Shown here one piece after another: positions 1 to 10,063 of a stretch of 64,000 nt of DNA (the first letter of the stretch is position 1; each line of letters opens with the position of its first letter). Both the position numbers and the translations under genes were made by a program. The DNA is from Actinacidiphila paucisporea (GTDB lineage Bacteria > Actinomycetota > Actinomycetes > Streptomycetales > Streptomycetaceae). Below the pieces are notes generated by a model. The model was given only the letters and a program-made list of their open reading frames with translations, was not told the DNA's origin and made no database searches. The stretch lies in NCBI RefSeq assembly GCF_900142575.1, contig NZ_FRBI01000007.1, positions 240,938-304,937 of the forward strand, in the 5' to 3' direction.

Positions 1-435
1 GAGGGAGAGGGCGAGGCGCGGGTGGCCGACGTCCTGGCGCACAAGGACGGCGGCATGCCGCAACTGGTCCACATGCACCCGGACGAGACGGTCGGACAGG
101 CGATCGAGGTGCTGCGCGAATACGGCGTGTCGCAGATGCCTGTGGTCAAGCCGGGCGCCGGACACCCCGACGTGATGGCCGCCGAGGTGATCGGCTCGAT
201 CGTGGAGCGCGACCTGCTGCACGCGCTGTTCTCCAAGCGCGCCACCCTGGAGGACCCGCTCGAGAAGCACCTGTGCCCGCCGCTGCCGCAGGTCGGCTCC
301 GGCGAGCCGGTCGCCGACCTGATGACCGTGCTGGAGGGTGCCGACGCGGCGATCGTGCTGGTCGAGGGCAAGCCGACCGGTGTCGTCAGCCGCCAGGACC
401 TGCTGGCCTTCCTGGCCGGGCACGGCGCGGCCTGA
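1..435 (+). CDS. Tandem CBS-domain C-terminus, probably cystathionine beta-synthase (5' partial)
   Basis: The frame is open from the first base, so only the C-terminal ~144 residues are present. They contain two CBS repeats (the pattern of changing acidic/hydrophobic segments ending in a V-G-V-V-S-R-Q-D-L type strand near the end), separated by a short linker. In actinobacteria a protein ending this way, beginning its visible part with a D-V-L-A-H-K-D-G-type linker, is typically cystathionine beta-synthase, a PLP enzyme condensing serine and homocysteine, with the CBS pair acting as a regulatory module. The catalytic domain is outside the window, so the enzyme assignment is an inference; CBS-domain content is clear. 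Another CBS-domain protein remains possible. Confidence 0.75.
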   Translation, partial: EGEGEARVADVLAHKDGGMPQLVHMHPDETVGQAIEVLREYGVSQMPVVKPGAGHPDVMAAEVIGSIVERDLLHALFSKRATLEDPLEKHLCPPLPQVGSGEPVADLMTVLEGADAAIVLVEGKPTGVVSRQDLLAFLAGHGAA

Positions 436-764
436 GCGATGCGCCCGTTGCCCCGCCGGTCCCCGCGGTATGCGCGGAGGCGGCGGGGATTCGCGGAACT
501 GGTACACCCGCGACACGTACGCGCAGCACGGGCTTAACAAGCGTCCGGCAGATTGGGTGATGTCGAAAGGGCAGGCGATTCGCCGGCCCGGACGGCACGC
601 GAACGGCGCCAAGGACCTCCGGAGCGGCTCCCGGACTCCATGGTGACCCGGACGCGCTCGCCCGGTCCTGACCCGGCTCGCGTCCCTCGCGGGGACCGCC
701 GTCGTCCCGCCCTCCGGACTCGCTCCGGGGGTGCGGCGGTCCCCGCGATCAACATGTCCGCCCG
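436..764. other. Intergenic region between convergent genes
   Basis: About 330 bases between the end of the CBS-domain gene and the end of the next, oppositely oriented gene. No reading frame with coding character was found. The right half holds a long hairpin (688-747) that probably ends transcription from both sides; the left half shows nothing recognisable. Confidence 0.6.
688..747. terminator. Bidirectional hairpin terminator
   Basis: Perfect 14-base inverted repeat, CGCGGGGACCGCCG (688-701) against CGGCGGTCCCCGCG (734-747), with a 32-base loop that itself can fold (CTCCGG/CCGGGG). It lies between the 3' ends of two convergent genes. No T-tract, as usual in streptomycetes. Confidence 0.6.
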
Positions 765-1172
765 TCAGTCCTCGTCCTGACGGGCCTTCGCCCAGGCGCT
801 GCTCAGCCCCTGGGCGAGATTCACCCCCACGATGCCCGCCCAGCTGATGAACAGCCCTGCCGTGCCGGCGTTCACCGCGCCGATGGCCGACAGCGGGATC
901 GCCAGGATCATGGTGAAGCCGGCGAATCCGTAGCGGGCGAAGCGCGCGCTGGGCTGCGGAGGGCCGATCGAGCGGCGGTCGGCGCGGGCGAAGGATGTCT
1001 GCTGCTGCGCGAGTTCGCGGCGCACCCGCTGCTCGACACGGTTGTCGAGCCGCTCTGTCACCTTCTCCATGAACGAGTCGATGAGTTCAGACTCGTACTC
1101 CGCTCCGAGATCCTTGCGGGCCTGCAAGGTGGCGGAGAGTTCTTTGCTGAGTTCCGGGTCGCGGGCGTCCAT
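765..1172 (-). CDS. Small membrane protein, conserved hypothetical
   Basis: 135-residue protein. Residues 1-70 are hydrophilic and charged, with heptad-like spacing around residues 25-60 (L, I, M, V, L, V positions) that suggests a coiled coil. Two closely spaced hydrophobic segments follow at about 83-101 and 103-121, so a hairpin in the membrane with a short charged C-terminus. The ATG at 1172 was chosen over an upstream in-frame start at 1265 because the extra 31 residues are Pro/Gly/Arg-rich and would run into the 5' region of the divergent acyl-CoA synthetase gene. No family is recognised. Function unknown. Confidence 0.7.
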   Translation of the reverse strand: MDARDPELSKELSATLQARKDLGAEYESELIDSFMEKVTERLDNRVEQRVRRELAQQQTSFARADRRSIGPPQPSARFARYGFAGFTMILAIPLSAIGAVNAGTAGLFISWAGIVGVNLAQGLSSAWAKARQDED

Positions 1173-1263
1173 GCGCCCACCGTAGAGAGCGCGGACGGTG
1201 GGCGACACTGGGGTTAGCCCCCGACTTCCCCGGGGGCCAGCCGTCCCGCAGGAGGACCCCGCC

Positions 1264-2634
1264 ATGGCCGACGTACCGCTGCTGACCGCCCTTCACGGGG
1301 GAACGGACCGGGCGGACGCGCTGACCGTCGACGGGCGGAGCTGCGGTTACGAGGACCTGCTCGGCGCGGCCGGCGCTGTCGCCCGCAGGGTGGCGGGGGC
1401 CGAGGCCTTCGCGGTCAGGGCCACGGCGTCCCTGGAGACGGTGGCCGCGGTGGTCGGCGGGCTGCTCGCCGGGGTGCCCGTGGTGCCGCTGGCGCCCGAC
1501 GCCGGTCCCGCGGAGAGCGAGCACATCCTGCGGGACTCCGGCGCCGAGGTCGTGCCGGTGGACTTCGCCGAACGCGCGGACTTCCCGGCGCGCGCGTGCA
1601 CGGCCGCGTCGGTGACGGACACGGACGCGGCGCCGTACGGGAACGCGGCACTGGTCCTCTACACCTCGGGCACCACCGGGCCGCCGAAGGGCGTCATGAT
1701 CTCGCGCGCGGCCATTGCCGCCGACCTCGACGCCCTTGCGCAGGCGTGGCAATGGACCGCGGACGACACCCTGGTCCACGGCTTGCCCCTCTTCCATGTG
1801 CACGGCCTGGTGCTGGGCGTCCTCGGCGCGCTGCGTACCGGCAGCCGGCTGGTGCACACCGGCAGGCCCACCCCGCAGGCCTACGCGGCGGCGGGCGGCA
1901 GCCTCTACTTCGGGGTGCCCACCGTCTGGCACCGGGTGGTGCGCGACGAGGCCGCGGCGAGGGCGCTGGCCGGCGCCAGGCTGCTGGTGTCGGGCAGCGC
2001 GCCGCTGCCCGCGCCGGTCTTCCGCGACCTGCGGGCGCTGACCGGGCACGAGCCGGTGGAGCGCTACGGCATGACCGAGACGCTGATCACGGTGAGCGCG
2101 CGGGCAGACGGCGAGCGCAGGCCCGGCGCGGTCGGCACCGCGCTGCCCGGGATCACCACCCGGATCGCCGATTCCGCCGACGGCGTCGGCGAGCTCCAAC
2201 TGCAAGGCCCCACCCTTTTCGACGGCTACCTGGGCCGGCCCGAGGCGACGGCGGCGTCGTACACCGCGGACGGCTGGTTCCGGACCGGCGACATCGCGGC
2301 GGTCGACGCGGACGGCACCCACCGGATCGTCGGCCGGGCGTCGACCGACATGATCAAGTCCGGCGGATACCGGATCGGCGCAGGAGAGGTGGAGAACGCC
2401 CTGCTCGACCATCCGGCGGTACGGGAGGCGGCCGTCGTCGGGGCGCCGCACCCGGACCTGGGGCAGCAGATCGTCGCCTACGTGGTGGCGGAGGGCGTGA
2501 GCGCGGCGGAGCTGACGGACTTCGTGGCCGCGCGGCTGTCGGTGCACAAGCGGCCGCGTACCGTCCATTTCCTCGCTGAGCTGCCGCGCAATGCCATGGG
2601 CAAGCCGCAAAAGCGGTTGCTGCCCCCCGCCTGA
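1264..2634 (+). CDS. AMP-dependent acyl-CoA synthetase, MatB (malonyl-CoA synthetase)-like
   Basis: 456 residues, typical for short ANL-superfamily acyl-CoA ligases, which activate a carboxylate with ATP and then form the CoA thioester in the cytoplasm. Visible motifs are the P-loop Y-T-S-G-T-T-G-P-P-K-G (about residues 131-141), the substrate-side HVHGLVLG segment, the YGMTET adenylate motif, the TGD hinge region and the C-terminal G-K lysine loop (MGKPQKR). The HGLVLG and SGSAPLP...YGMTE spacing resembles Streptomyces malonyl-CoA synthetase MatB as I recall it, so malonate or another short dicarboxylate is a plausible substrate, not proven. ATG 1264 is chosen over 1198 because AGGAGG (1250-1255) sits eight bases upstream. 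Confidence 0.85.
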   Translation: MADVPLLTALHGGTDRADALTVDGRSCGYEDLLGAAGAVARRVAGAEAFAVRATASLETVAAVVGGLLAGVPVVPLAPDAGPAESEHILRDSGAEVVPVDFAERADFPARACTAASVTDTDAAPYGNAALVLYTSGTTGPPKGVMISRAAIAADLDALAQAWQWTADDTLVHGLPLFHVHGLVLGVLGALRTGSRLVHTGRPTPQAYAAAGGSLYFGVPTVWHRVVRDEAAARALAGARLLVSGSAPLPAPVFRDLRALTGHEPVERYGMTETLITVSARADGERRPGAVGTALPGITTRIADSADGVGELQLQGPTLFDGYLGRPEATAASYTADGWFRTGDIAAVDADGTHRIVGRASTDMIKSGGYRIGAGEVENALLDHPAVREAAVVGAPHPDLGQQIVAYVVAEGVSAAELTDFVAARLSVHKRPRTVHFLAELPRNAMGKPQKRLLPPA

Positions 2635-2707
2635 CCGGGATAGGGGTAGAGCCACGGGTCTGTGCGCGCGGGCCGCTCAGGACCGCTGGGGCCGTCCCAC
2701 CCGGCGG

Positions 2708-2735
2708 TTGCTGCTAGCCGGGCGGCAAGTAAGCT
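2708..2735 (+). promoter_or_regulatory. Candidate promoter for the MMPL gene
   Basis: TTGCTG (2708-2713), 16 bases, TAAGCT (2730-2735), about 120 bases upstream of the MMPL start. Weak but the best -35/-10 pair in this 222-base gap. Confidence 0.35.
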
Positions 2736-2856
2736 CAGGCCCAGACAACGATGCCCGCACCAACCGGGTGGCCGCCCCAGGCCGCCCGGGTCGCCGATAC
2801 CCCGGTCCCGCTCCGAAGGGTGGCGGTGATACGTCCTGCCATGGAGGCAGCACCGC

Positions 2857-5061
2857 ATGTTCCACCGCATCGGACGCACAGTCGTCCGCCATCCCGTATG
2901 GACCATCGTCGCGTGGCTGATCGCGGCGGTCGCGATCATCGCGACCGCGCCCGGCCTGCCGTCCAACAGCGACGAGAGCAGCTTCCTGCCGAGCAGCTAC
3001 GAATCCATCAAGGCCATGGACCTGCAGGAGAAGGCCTTCCCCTCGGCCTTCACTCCGTCCGCGATCGTGCTCTACCAGCGCGCCGACCAGGGCAAGCTGA
3101 CGGCGACCGACAAGGCCGACATCGCCAGGATCACCACGGAACTCGGTCAGAAGAAGATCGACCAGGTCCAGAAGGTGACCGGCGGCTCGCCGTCCAAGGA
3201 CGGCAAGTACGACACCGCGCTGGTCCAGATGGACAAGAAGTCCCAGGGCCAGCCGAAGCAGGCCGACGCGGCGAAGGAGCTGCGCACCGACTCCACGGCG
3301 CTGGCAAAGGGCACCGCGCTGAAGGTGCAGGTCGGCGGTCAGGCCGCGCAGAACCTGGACCAGCAGGACGCGGGCAAGACCTCGGACGCGGTGGCCCTGA
3401 TCGGCTCGCTGCTGATCATCATCATCACGCTGTCGATCATCTTCAGGTCCCCGCTGATCGCCGTGATGCCGCTGATCCTGCTGCTCGGCGTGGTCTTCAC
3501 GGTCTCCAACGCGCTCATCGCCGACGCGACCAAGGTCTTCGGACTGCAGGCCAACAGCTCGATCTCCGCGCTGCTGATCGTGGTGGTGCTCGGTGTCGGC
3601 ACCGATTACTTCCTCTTCCTGATGTTCCGCTACCGGGAACGGCTGCGGGCGGGTGACGAACCCAAGCAGGCGATGATCAACAGCGTCACCAGGGTCGGCG
3701 AGGCGATCGCCTCGGCCGCCGGCGCGGTCATCATCGCCTTCTGCGCGCTGGCGCTGTCCACCCTGGGCTTCCTCACCCAGCTCGGTCCCGCGCTGGCCAT
3801 CCTGGTCGCCGTCACCCTGGTGGCCGGTCTGACGCTCTTCCCGGCGATCTGCTCGGTGATCCCGCCGCGCGCCCTGTTCTGGCCCGGCAAGAAGTGGCAC
3901 CAGGAGCCCACCGGCACCCGCTTCGCCGCCATCGGCCGGCTGGTCGGCCGCAGGTCGGGGATGGTCGCGATCGTCTCCGGCCTGGTCATGGTGCTGCTCG
4001 CGCTGGGCACCCTCGGCTACAAGGCGTCCTACGACCTGGCATCCGGCTCGATCCCGAAGACCAAGGAGTCGATGGTCGTCCAGGACACCCTGGCCAAGGC
4101 CTACTCCGCCGGCGCCGCCGAGCCGACCGACGTCTACCTCACCAGCACCGACGGCAAGCCGCTGACCGGTGACTTCACCGCCTACGCGAACAAGCTGCAC
4201 GGGGCCGACGGCGTCGCTGACGTCACCTTCGACCGGAAGACCGACCTGAACAAGGCCGGGACGACGGCCAACTTCACCGTGACGCTCAAGTACGAGGCCG
4301 CGACCGACCAGGCCATCAAGGCGGTCGGCGACGTCAGGACGGTCGCGCACGAGAGCGCGCCGCCCGGAACCGAGGCCCTGGTCGGCGGTTCCTCGTCGGT
4401 CTTCAAGGACATCAACGCCGCCGTCAACCACGACTACCGCACGGTCTTCCCGGTCGCCGCGGTGCTCATCATGCTGATCCTGGGCCTGCTGCTGCGCAGC
4501 GTGATCGCGCCCTGGTACCTGATCGCGTCGGTCGGCCTCGGCTTCGGCGCGACCCTCGGGACGACGGTGCTGATCTTCGGCCGCGGCGACGGGCTGATCT
4601 TCCTGCTGCCGATCATCATGTACCTGTTCGTGGTCGCCATCGGCACGGACTACAACATCCTGATGATCGCGCGGCTCAGGGAAGAGGCCAAGGAGGGCCG
4701 CGACCCGCGGGAGGCGGCCAGCATGGCGCTGCGGCACGCGGGTCCGACGATCGGCGCGGCCGGGGTGATCCTGGCGGCCACCTTCGCGACGCTGATGCTG
4801 TCGGGCAACTCCTTCCTGACCCAGATGGGCTTCGCGGTCGCCTTCGGCATCGTGATGGCGGCCTTCGTGATGGCGATGTTCTTCACGCCGAGCCTCACCG
4901 CGCTGATCGGTCACGCGGCGTGGTGGCCGGGGCATGCCGACCGGGCCACCGAGCCGGCGGGAACGGCCTCGGCGAGCGTCGCCGGCGCCGGCGGGAGCGC
5001 CGGCCGGGGCGGTCCCGGCGGTGCACGCGACTCGGAGCTGGACGATTCGCAGAGGCGCTGA
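2857..5061 (+). CDS. MMPL-family membrane transporter
   Basis: 734 residues with the RND/MMPL plan: an N-terminal transmembrane helix (about 13-33), a large extracytoplasmic domain, a block of helices from about 175, a second extracytoplasmic domain and a second helix block (about 525-690). The paired signatures G-T-D-Y-F-L-F-L and G-T-D-Y-N-I-L-M mark the two halves; the GxDY aspartate/tyrosine pairs are the proton-relay residues of this family. Members export lipids, siderophores or polyketides using the proton gradient. A Gly/Ala-rich cytoplasmic tail of about 45 residues follows. The start has a GGAGG site (2843-2847). Substrate unknown; flanking acyl-CoA synthetase makes an acyl or lipid substrate a guess only. 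Confidence 0.9.
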   Translation: MFHRIGRTVVRHPVWTIVAWLIAAVAIIATAPGLPSNSDESSFLPSSYESIKAMDLQEKAFPSAFTPSAIVLYQRADQGKLTATDKADIARITTELGQKKIDQVQKVTGGSPSKDGKYDTALVQMDKKSQGQPKQADAAKELRTDSTALAKGTALKVQVGGQAAQNLDQQDAGKTSDAVALIGSLLIIIITLSIIFRSPLIAVMPLILLLGVVFTVSNALIADATKVFGLQANSSISALLIVVVLGVGTDYFLFLMFRYRERLRAGDEPKQAMINSVTRVGEAIASAAGAVIIAFCALALSTLGFLTQLGPALAILVAVTLVAGLTLFPAICSVIPPRALFWPGKKWHQEPTGTRFAAIGRLVGRRSGMVAIVSGLVMVLLALGTLGYKASYDLASGSIPKTKESMVVQDTLAKAYSAGAAEPTDVYLTSTDGKPLTGDFTAYANKLHGADGVADVTFDRKTDLNKAGTTANFTVTLKYEAATDQAIKAVGDVRTVAHESAPPGTEALVGGSSSVFKDINAAVNHDYRTVFPVAAVLIMLILGLLLRSVIAPWYLIASVGLGFGATLGTTVLIFGRGDGLIFLLPIIMYLFVVAIGTDYNILMIARLREEAKEGRDPREAASMALRHAGPTIGAAGVILAATFATLMLSGNSFLTQMGFAVAFGIVMAAFVMAMFFTPSLTALIGHAAWWPGHADRATEPAGTASASVAGAGGSAGRGGPGGARDSELDDSQRR

Positions 5062-5097
5062 GCTGCGGGTTCTTCTGCGGTAGCCGAGTTATCCACA

Positions 5098-5130
5098 GGG
5101 CCGGACAGGTGTCGATCACCTGTCCGGCCC
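5098..5130 (+). terminator. Strong hairpin terminator after the MMPL gene
   Basis: Perfect 14-base-pair stem GGGCCGGACAGGTG (5098-5111) / CACCTGTCCGGCCC (5117-5130) with a 5-base TCGAT loop, followed by TTTC. It ends 69 bases after the MMPL stop codon. Confidence 0.8.
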
Positions 5131-5308
5131 TTTCGGTTACGCTGAGACAGCAGTGAGTGACCGGCGGGCCGGGCGGCGCCACGACGGTCGACGGGGGACG
5201 CGAAAGAGGGGGCATGGGGCGGGCATGAGTGACCTGACGGGCCTCGCCATGGGCGGGGCGGACGCGGGCGGTACGGCAGGCGGGCACGGTCGCGGCTCTT
5301 GCCGGAAT

Positions 5309-5324
5309 TGCATACCGTCATGCA
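5309..5324. promoter_or_regulatory. Inverted repeat upstream of the RpiR-type regulator (possible operator)
   Basis: TGCAT-ACCGTC-ATGCA lies about 55 bases before the regulator's ATG, in an unusually AT-rich stretch. Autoregulation by the SIS-domain regulator is one possibility; the half-site also recalls ArgR boxes. Not assignable by eye. Confidence 0.3.
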
Positions 5325-5377
5325 GAGTCTTGGGCTAGTGAATAAGTGCCGGTGGGCGGGTTCAGGGAGGGGCGGCG

Positions 5378-6250
5378 ATGAGTAACGCGGCCGGGGGTGA
5401 GAGCGGGGCCTCGGGCGCGGCGGGCGGTGCCGGGGGCCGGCTGCTGAAGCTCTTCGAGGCACACCGGCTGACCCCCACCCAGCGCAGGATCGCGCACTGC
5501 CTGGTGCGCAGGGCCGGCGACGCGCCCTTCCTGTCCAGCGTGGAGGTGGCCGAACTCGCGGGGGTCAGCCAGCCGTCGGTGACGCGGTTCGCGGTGGCGC
5601 TCGGCTTCGACGGGTATCCGGCGCTGCGCAGGCATCTGCGGGAGGTGGCGCCCTCCTCCACCGCGCCGGAGGTGGGCTGCAACGAGTACCAGCAGGCGGT
5701 GATCGCCGAGATCGAGAACCTGCGGCATCTCGCGGCGGTGCTCGCCGACCCCGGGCCGGTCTCCCGAGCCGGCGCGCTGCTCGCCGGCTCGGTGCCGCTG
5801 CCGGTGCTGGGGCTGCGGGCGGCCGGGGCGCAGGCGCGCGGCTTCGCGTACTTCGCGGCCAAGGTGCACCCGGACGTGCGGTTGCTGGACGAGGGCGGCA
5901 CCATGCTCGCCGACCGGATCGACGCGGCCGCGCGGGCGGGCGCCAGCGCCCTGCTGTGCTTCGCGCTGCCGCGGCATCCACGGGAGGTGATCGACGCGCT
6001 GGCCCATGCGCGGGAGGCGGGGCTGACCGTGGTCACCGTGGCGGACAGCGCGTTCGCGCCGGTCGCCGCGCACAGCGACCTGCTGCTGCCGGCCGCGGTC
6101 GGGACCGGGCTGGCGTTCGACACGGCGTGCGCGCCGATGCTGCTCGGCCGGGTGCTGCTGGAGTCGATGTGTGACGAACTGCCCGACGCCCAGGCGCGGC
6201 TGGAGGAGTTCGACGCGCAGGCCGCGGCGCGCGGGGTCTTCGTGGAGTGA
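5378..6250 (+). CDS. MurR/RpiR-family transcriptional regulator
   Basis: 290 residues. An N-terminal HTH_6 domain (about residues 25-100) contains the recognition helix region V-S-Q-P-S-V-T-R-F. A sugar-isomerase (SIS) domain (about 120-265) follows and should bind a phosphorylated sugar or similar metabolite that controls DNA binding. Family members regulate amino-sugar, pentose or catabolic genes. The gene is preceded by GGGAGGGG (5365-5372) and an inverted repeat at 5309-5324. It stands alone between a terminator and a small membrane-protein gene, so its target is not evident from context; the hut genes 2 kb downstream are one candidate. Confidence 0.88.
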   Translation: MSNAAGGESGASGAAGGAGGRLLKLFEAHRLTPTQRRIAHCLVRRAGDAPFLSSVEVAELAGVSQPSVTRFAVALGFDGYPALRRHLREVAPSSTAPEVGCNEYQQAVIAEIENLRHLAAVLADPGPVSRAGALLAGSVPLPVLGLRAAGAQARGFAYFAAKVHPDVRLLDEGGTMLADRIDAAARAGASALLCFALPRHPREVIDALAHAREAGLTVVTVADSAFAPVAAHSDLLLPAAVGTGLAFDTACAPMLLGRVLLESMCDELPDAQARLEEFDAQAAARGVFVE

Positions 6251-6377
6251 ACGGGCGGAGCGAACGGACGCCGGCCGAATCCGTACGTCTTAACGAAAAT
6301 CTGAGAATTCCGAAGTAGCCTCCCAGCACTTGTCAGGCGATGCCGTGCGGTGGACGCGGCGGAGGAGGAGGCGCGAC

Positions 6378-6920
6378 GTGGTGCGCGGGGCCTACACATT
6401 GGCGCGGGTGGCGGTGACGGTGCGGACGGCGGGGACCTGGCTGTGGTGGCTGGGTGTCGTCGCGGCGGTGCCGGGGACGGCGGTGACGTTCAGTCCGACC
6501 GGGCGGCGGATCGGCGTCATGGCCGGTGCGGCGCTGTTCATCATCGCCGCGGTGGCCGCCTTCGCTGTACGCGGCGGCCGGTATGCCGCCCGCGGCGAGG
6601 CGGCGACCAAGGCGGCGAAGTCGGTCTACCTGCAGGACCGCAAGGTGACCGCCCGCGCCTGGACGCGGCGGCGCCGGTGGTGGCTGGTCGCGGCCTTCGT
6701 CGTGGCGGCGGCGTCCTCGCTGGTGCTGCCCTGCGCGGGCGGCATGCTCCTCGGCGGTGTCGGGGCGGGCCTGTTCGCCAAGTCGTTGCGGCTGGCCCGC
6801 ATCGAACGTACCAAGGACGCGCTGCTGTGGGTGCGGCCCGACGGCGACCCGGCCGCCTACCAGTTCACCGGCATAGCCGCCGGTGACGCCGCACCCGGCG
6901 GCGGCCGCCGCCGGCGCTGA
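6378..6920 (+). CDS. Membrane protein, conserved hypothetical
   Basis: About 180 residues from a GTG at 6378, preceded by GGAGGAGGAGG (6361-6371) at ideal spacing; a TTG at 6330 would add 16 mostly arginine residues and lacks such a site. Hydrophobic segments occur at about residues 17-33, 41-60, 100-118 and 120-135 of this start, so three or four membrane spans, with a charged loop containing Y-L-Q-D-R-K-V-T between the pairs. The C-terminus is cytoplasm-like and Gly/Arg-rich. No family recognised and no clear operon partner. Confidence 0.65.
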   Translation: MVRGAYTLARVAVTVRTAGTWLWWLGVVAAVPGTAVTFSPTGRRIGVMAGAALFIIAAVAAFAVRGGRYAARGEAATKAAKSVYLQDRKVTARAWTRRRRWWLVAAFVVAAASSLVLPCAGGMLLGGVGAGLFAKSLRLARIERTKDALLWVRPDGDPAAYQFTGIAAGDAAPGGGRRRR

Positions 6921-6943
6921 GCCCGGCGGTCCCGGGTGGTGTC

Positions 6944-8272
6944 CTACGGCGTGAGCGGGGGAAGGTCCGCGCCGCTCTCGGTGAGGAGGTCGGCGAGGGA
7001 CTGGGCCCGGCGGACCGGGGAGAAGGCGGGCGCGGAGCCGGCAGTGGTGGTGTAGGCCCAGACGGCCGGGCGGGGCAGCGAGTTGTAGGCGAAGTGCGTC
7101 GAGAAGTAGTAGGCGCCGGTGTCCAGCAGCGCGACATGGTCGCCGGCGTCCAGTCGCGGCAGCGTACGGCCGCGGGCGACCAGGTCGCCGGCGAAGCAGC
7201 AGGGCCCCGCCACGTCCTGGACCACCGGGTCGCCGTCCTTGGGCCGGCCCCGCGGGTCCAGGGCGAGGACCCGCAGCGGCCAGGCGTCGGGGGCGAAGAC
7301 GGTGCGGGTGGCGACCTGAGCGCCGGCGTGGGTGACGGCGATCGCCCGCCCGCCGGCGGACTTGGCGTATTCGACCCGGGCCAGGACCGTGCCGTGCTTG
7401 GCGAGCAGCGCGCGGCCGAATTCGGTGACGATGCCGTAGCGCCCGTCGAAGAGCCCGGGGACCTCCGCGCGCAGCAGGTCGGCGTATTCGCCGAAGGTGG
7501 GGGTGATGTCGTCGGAGCCGAAGTTGACGGGCAGGCCGCCGCCGATGTCCAGGACGGTGACCTGCCGGCGGCCGGCGGCGGCGTTGATGCGTTCCGCCAG
7601 GTCGTAGGCGGCCCGCACACCGGCGGCCATCAGCCGCAGCGGCACGCCCTGGGAGCCGGTGTGGGTATGGAGGCGGTTCAGCCAGGGCCGCTCGGCATAG
7701 GTGCGCAGCACCCACTCCTCGGCGCCCGGGTCGCGCAGCGCCACGCCGAATTTGGAGGTGGCGGTCGCGGTGCTCATCGCGTCGATGCTGCCGCCGCCGA
7801 CCTGGGGGTTGACCCGCAGCCCGATCGGGGAGGCGGACGGCGCGGCGGCCAGCAGGGCGTCGATCCTGGCGACCTCCTGCGGATTGTCGGCGTTGACGGC
7901 GATACCGAGGGCCAGCGCCTCGCGCAGTTCCGCGGTGGTCTTGGCGGGGGAGTCGAGCACCGTGCGCTCCGGGGGGATCCCGGCGGCCCGGGCGAGGGCC
8001 AGTTCGCCGGGGCTGGCCACCTCCGCGCCGAGTCCGTACTGCCCGAGCAGCGCGAGGACGGGCACCAGGGAGGCGGCCTTCACGGCGAAGGTGTGCTCGA
8101 CGGCGACACCGGGGGTGGCGAAGGCGGCGTGCAGGGAGGTCGCCGACTGCCGGATGCCGGCGATGTCCAGCAGCCCGACGACCGGTTCCGCCTCGCTCAC
8201 CAGGCCGCTGTCCACCGCTGAGCGCAGCGCGTCGTCCCTGCGTGCCGCCGCCTCGTCCGTCATGGACGCCAT
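6944..8272 (-). CDS. PLP-dependent decarboxylase, diaminopimelate/ornithine decarboxylase fold
   Basis: 442 residues of the fold-type III PLP family (alanine-racemase-like barrel plus C-terminal beta domain). Visible landmarks are the PLP-lysine strand T-F-A-V-K-A-A (about residues 61-67), the histidine loop H-T-H-T-G-S-Q-G, the phosphate-binding V-L-D-I-G-G-G-L-P glycine loop, and the C-terminal D-T-G-A-Y-Y-F-S segment that completes the active site across the dimer. Such enzymes decarboxylate diaminopimelate, arginine, ornithine or related amino acids. The usual lysA context is missing, so this is more likely a specialised paralogue. A second possible start lies at 8263. It is divergent from hutU and shares the 132-base intergenic region. 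Confidence 0.82.
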   Translation of the reverse strand: MASMTDEAAARRDDALRSAVDSGLVSEAEPVVGLLDIAGIRQSATSLHAAFATPGVAVEHTFAVKAASLVPVLALLGQYGLGAEVASPGELALARAAGIPPERTVLDSPAKTTAELREALALGIAVNADNPQEVARIDALLAAAPSASPIGLRVNPQVGGGSIDAMSTATATSKFGVALRDPGAEEWVLRTYAERPWLNRLHTHTGSQGVPLRLMAAGVRAAYDLAERINAAAGRRQVTVLDIGGGLPVNFGSDDITPTFGEYADLLRAEVPGLFDGRYGIVTEFGRALLAKHGTVLARVEYAKSAGGRAIAVTHAGAQVATRTVFAPDAWPLRVLALDPRGRPKDGDPVVQDVAGPCCFAGDLVARGRTLPRLDAGDHVALLDTGAYYFSTHFAYNSLPRPAVWAYTTTAGSAPAFSPVRRAQSLADLLTESGADLPPLTP

Positions 8273-8339
8273 CCCACCATCCCGGCCTGCCGCGACGCCA
8301 CCCGCGCGCGAGCCGCGGCGGGCACGGGGCGGGGCCTTG

Positions 8340-8379
8340 TTGACTAGAGCTATTCAGCTGGCCAGGATGTGAATATTCA
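8340..8379 (+). promoter_or_regulatory. hutU promoter with overlapping operator-like palindrome
   Basis: TTGACT (8340-8345), 17 bases, CAGGAT (8363-8368). A perfect palindrome TGAATATTCA (8370-8379) lies at the expected start of transcription, and a further TATTCA (8351-8356) forms an inverted pair with TGAATA (8370-8375). AT-rich palindromes are rare here, so a repressor site controlling the hut operon is likely. Confidence 0.5.
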
Positions 8380-8404
8380 ATGCCATGACGAGGAGGCCGC
8401 ACCG

Positions 8405-10059
<1,655 letters not shown>

Positions 10060-10063
<4 letters not shown>

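Larger units (their letters stand above)
5062..5377. other. Intergenic region between MMPL and RpiR-type genes
   Basis: 316 bases. It holds a perfect DnaA-box sequence at 5089-5097, a strong hairpin terminator at 5098-5130, and an inverted repeat TGCAT-N6-ATGCA at 5309-5324 in the presumed promoter of the regulator. Short Arg/Gly-rich reading frames are present (for example from 5153 or 5225 to 5338) but have no supporting features. Confidence 0.5.

Noticed and set aside
2677..4935. 752-codon minus-strand frame opposite the MMPL gene
   Set aside because: Low-complexity Arg/Gln/Asp/His translation, the typical shadow of a GC-rich membrane-protein gene.
5153..5338. Small Arg/Gly-rich frame with C-R-N-C-I-P-S-C ending before the RpiR gene
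   Set aside because: The clustered Cys recalled a leader peptide, but codon use and position (overlapping the regulator's inverted repeat) give no support, and the downstream gene has no sulfur link.
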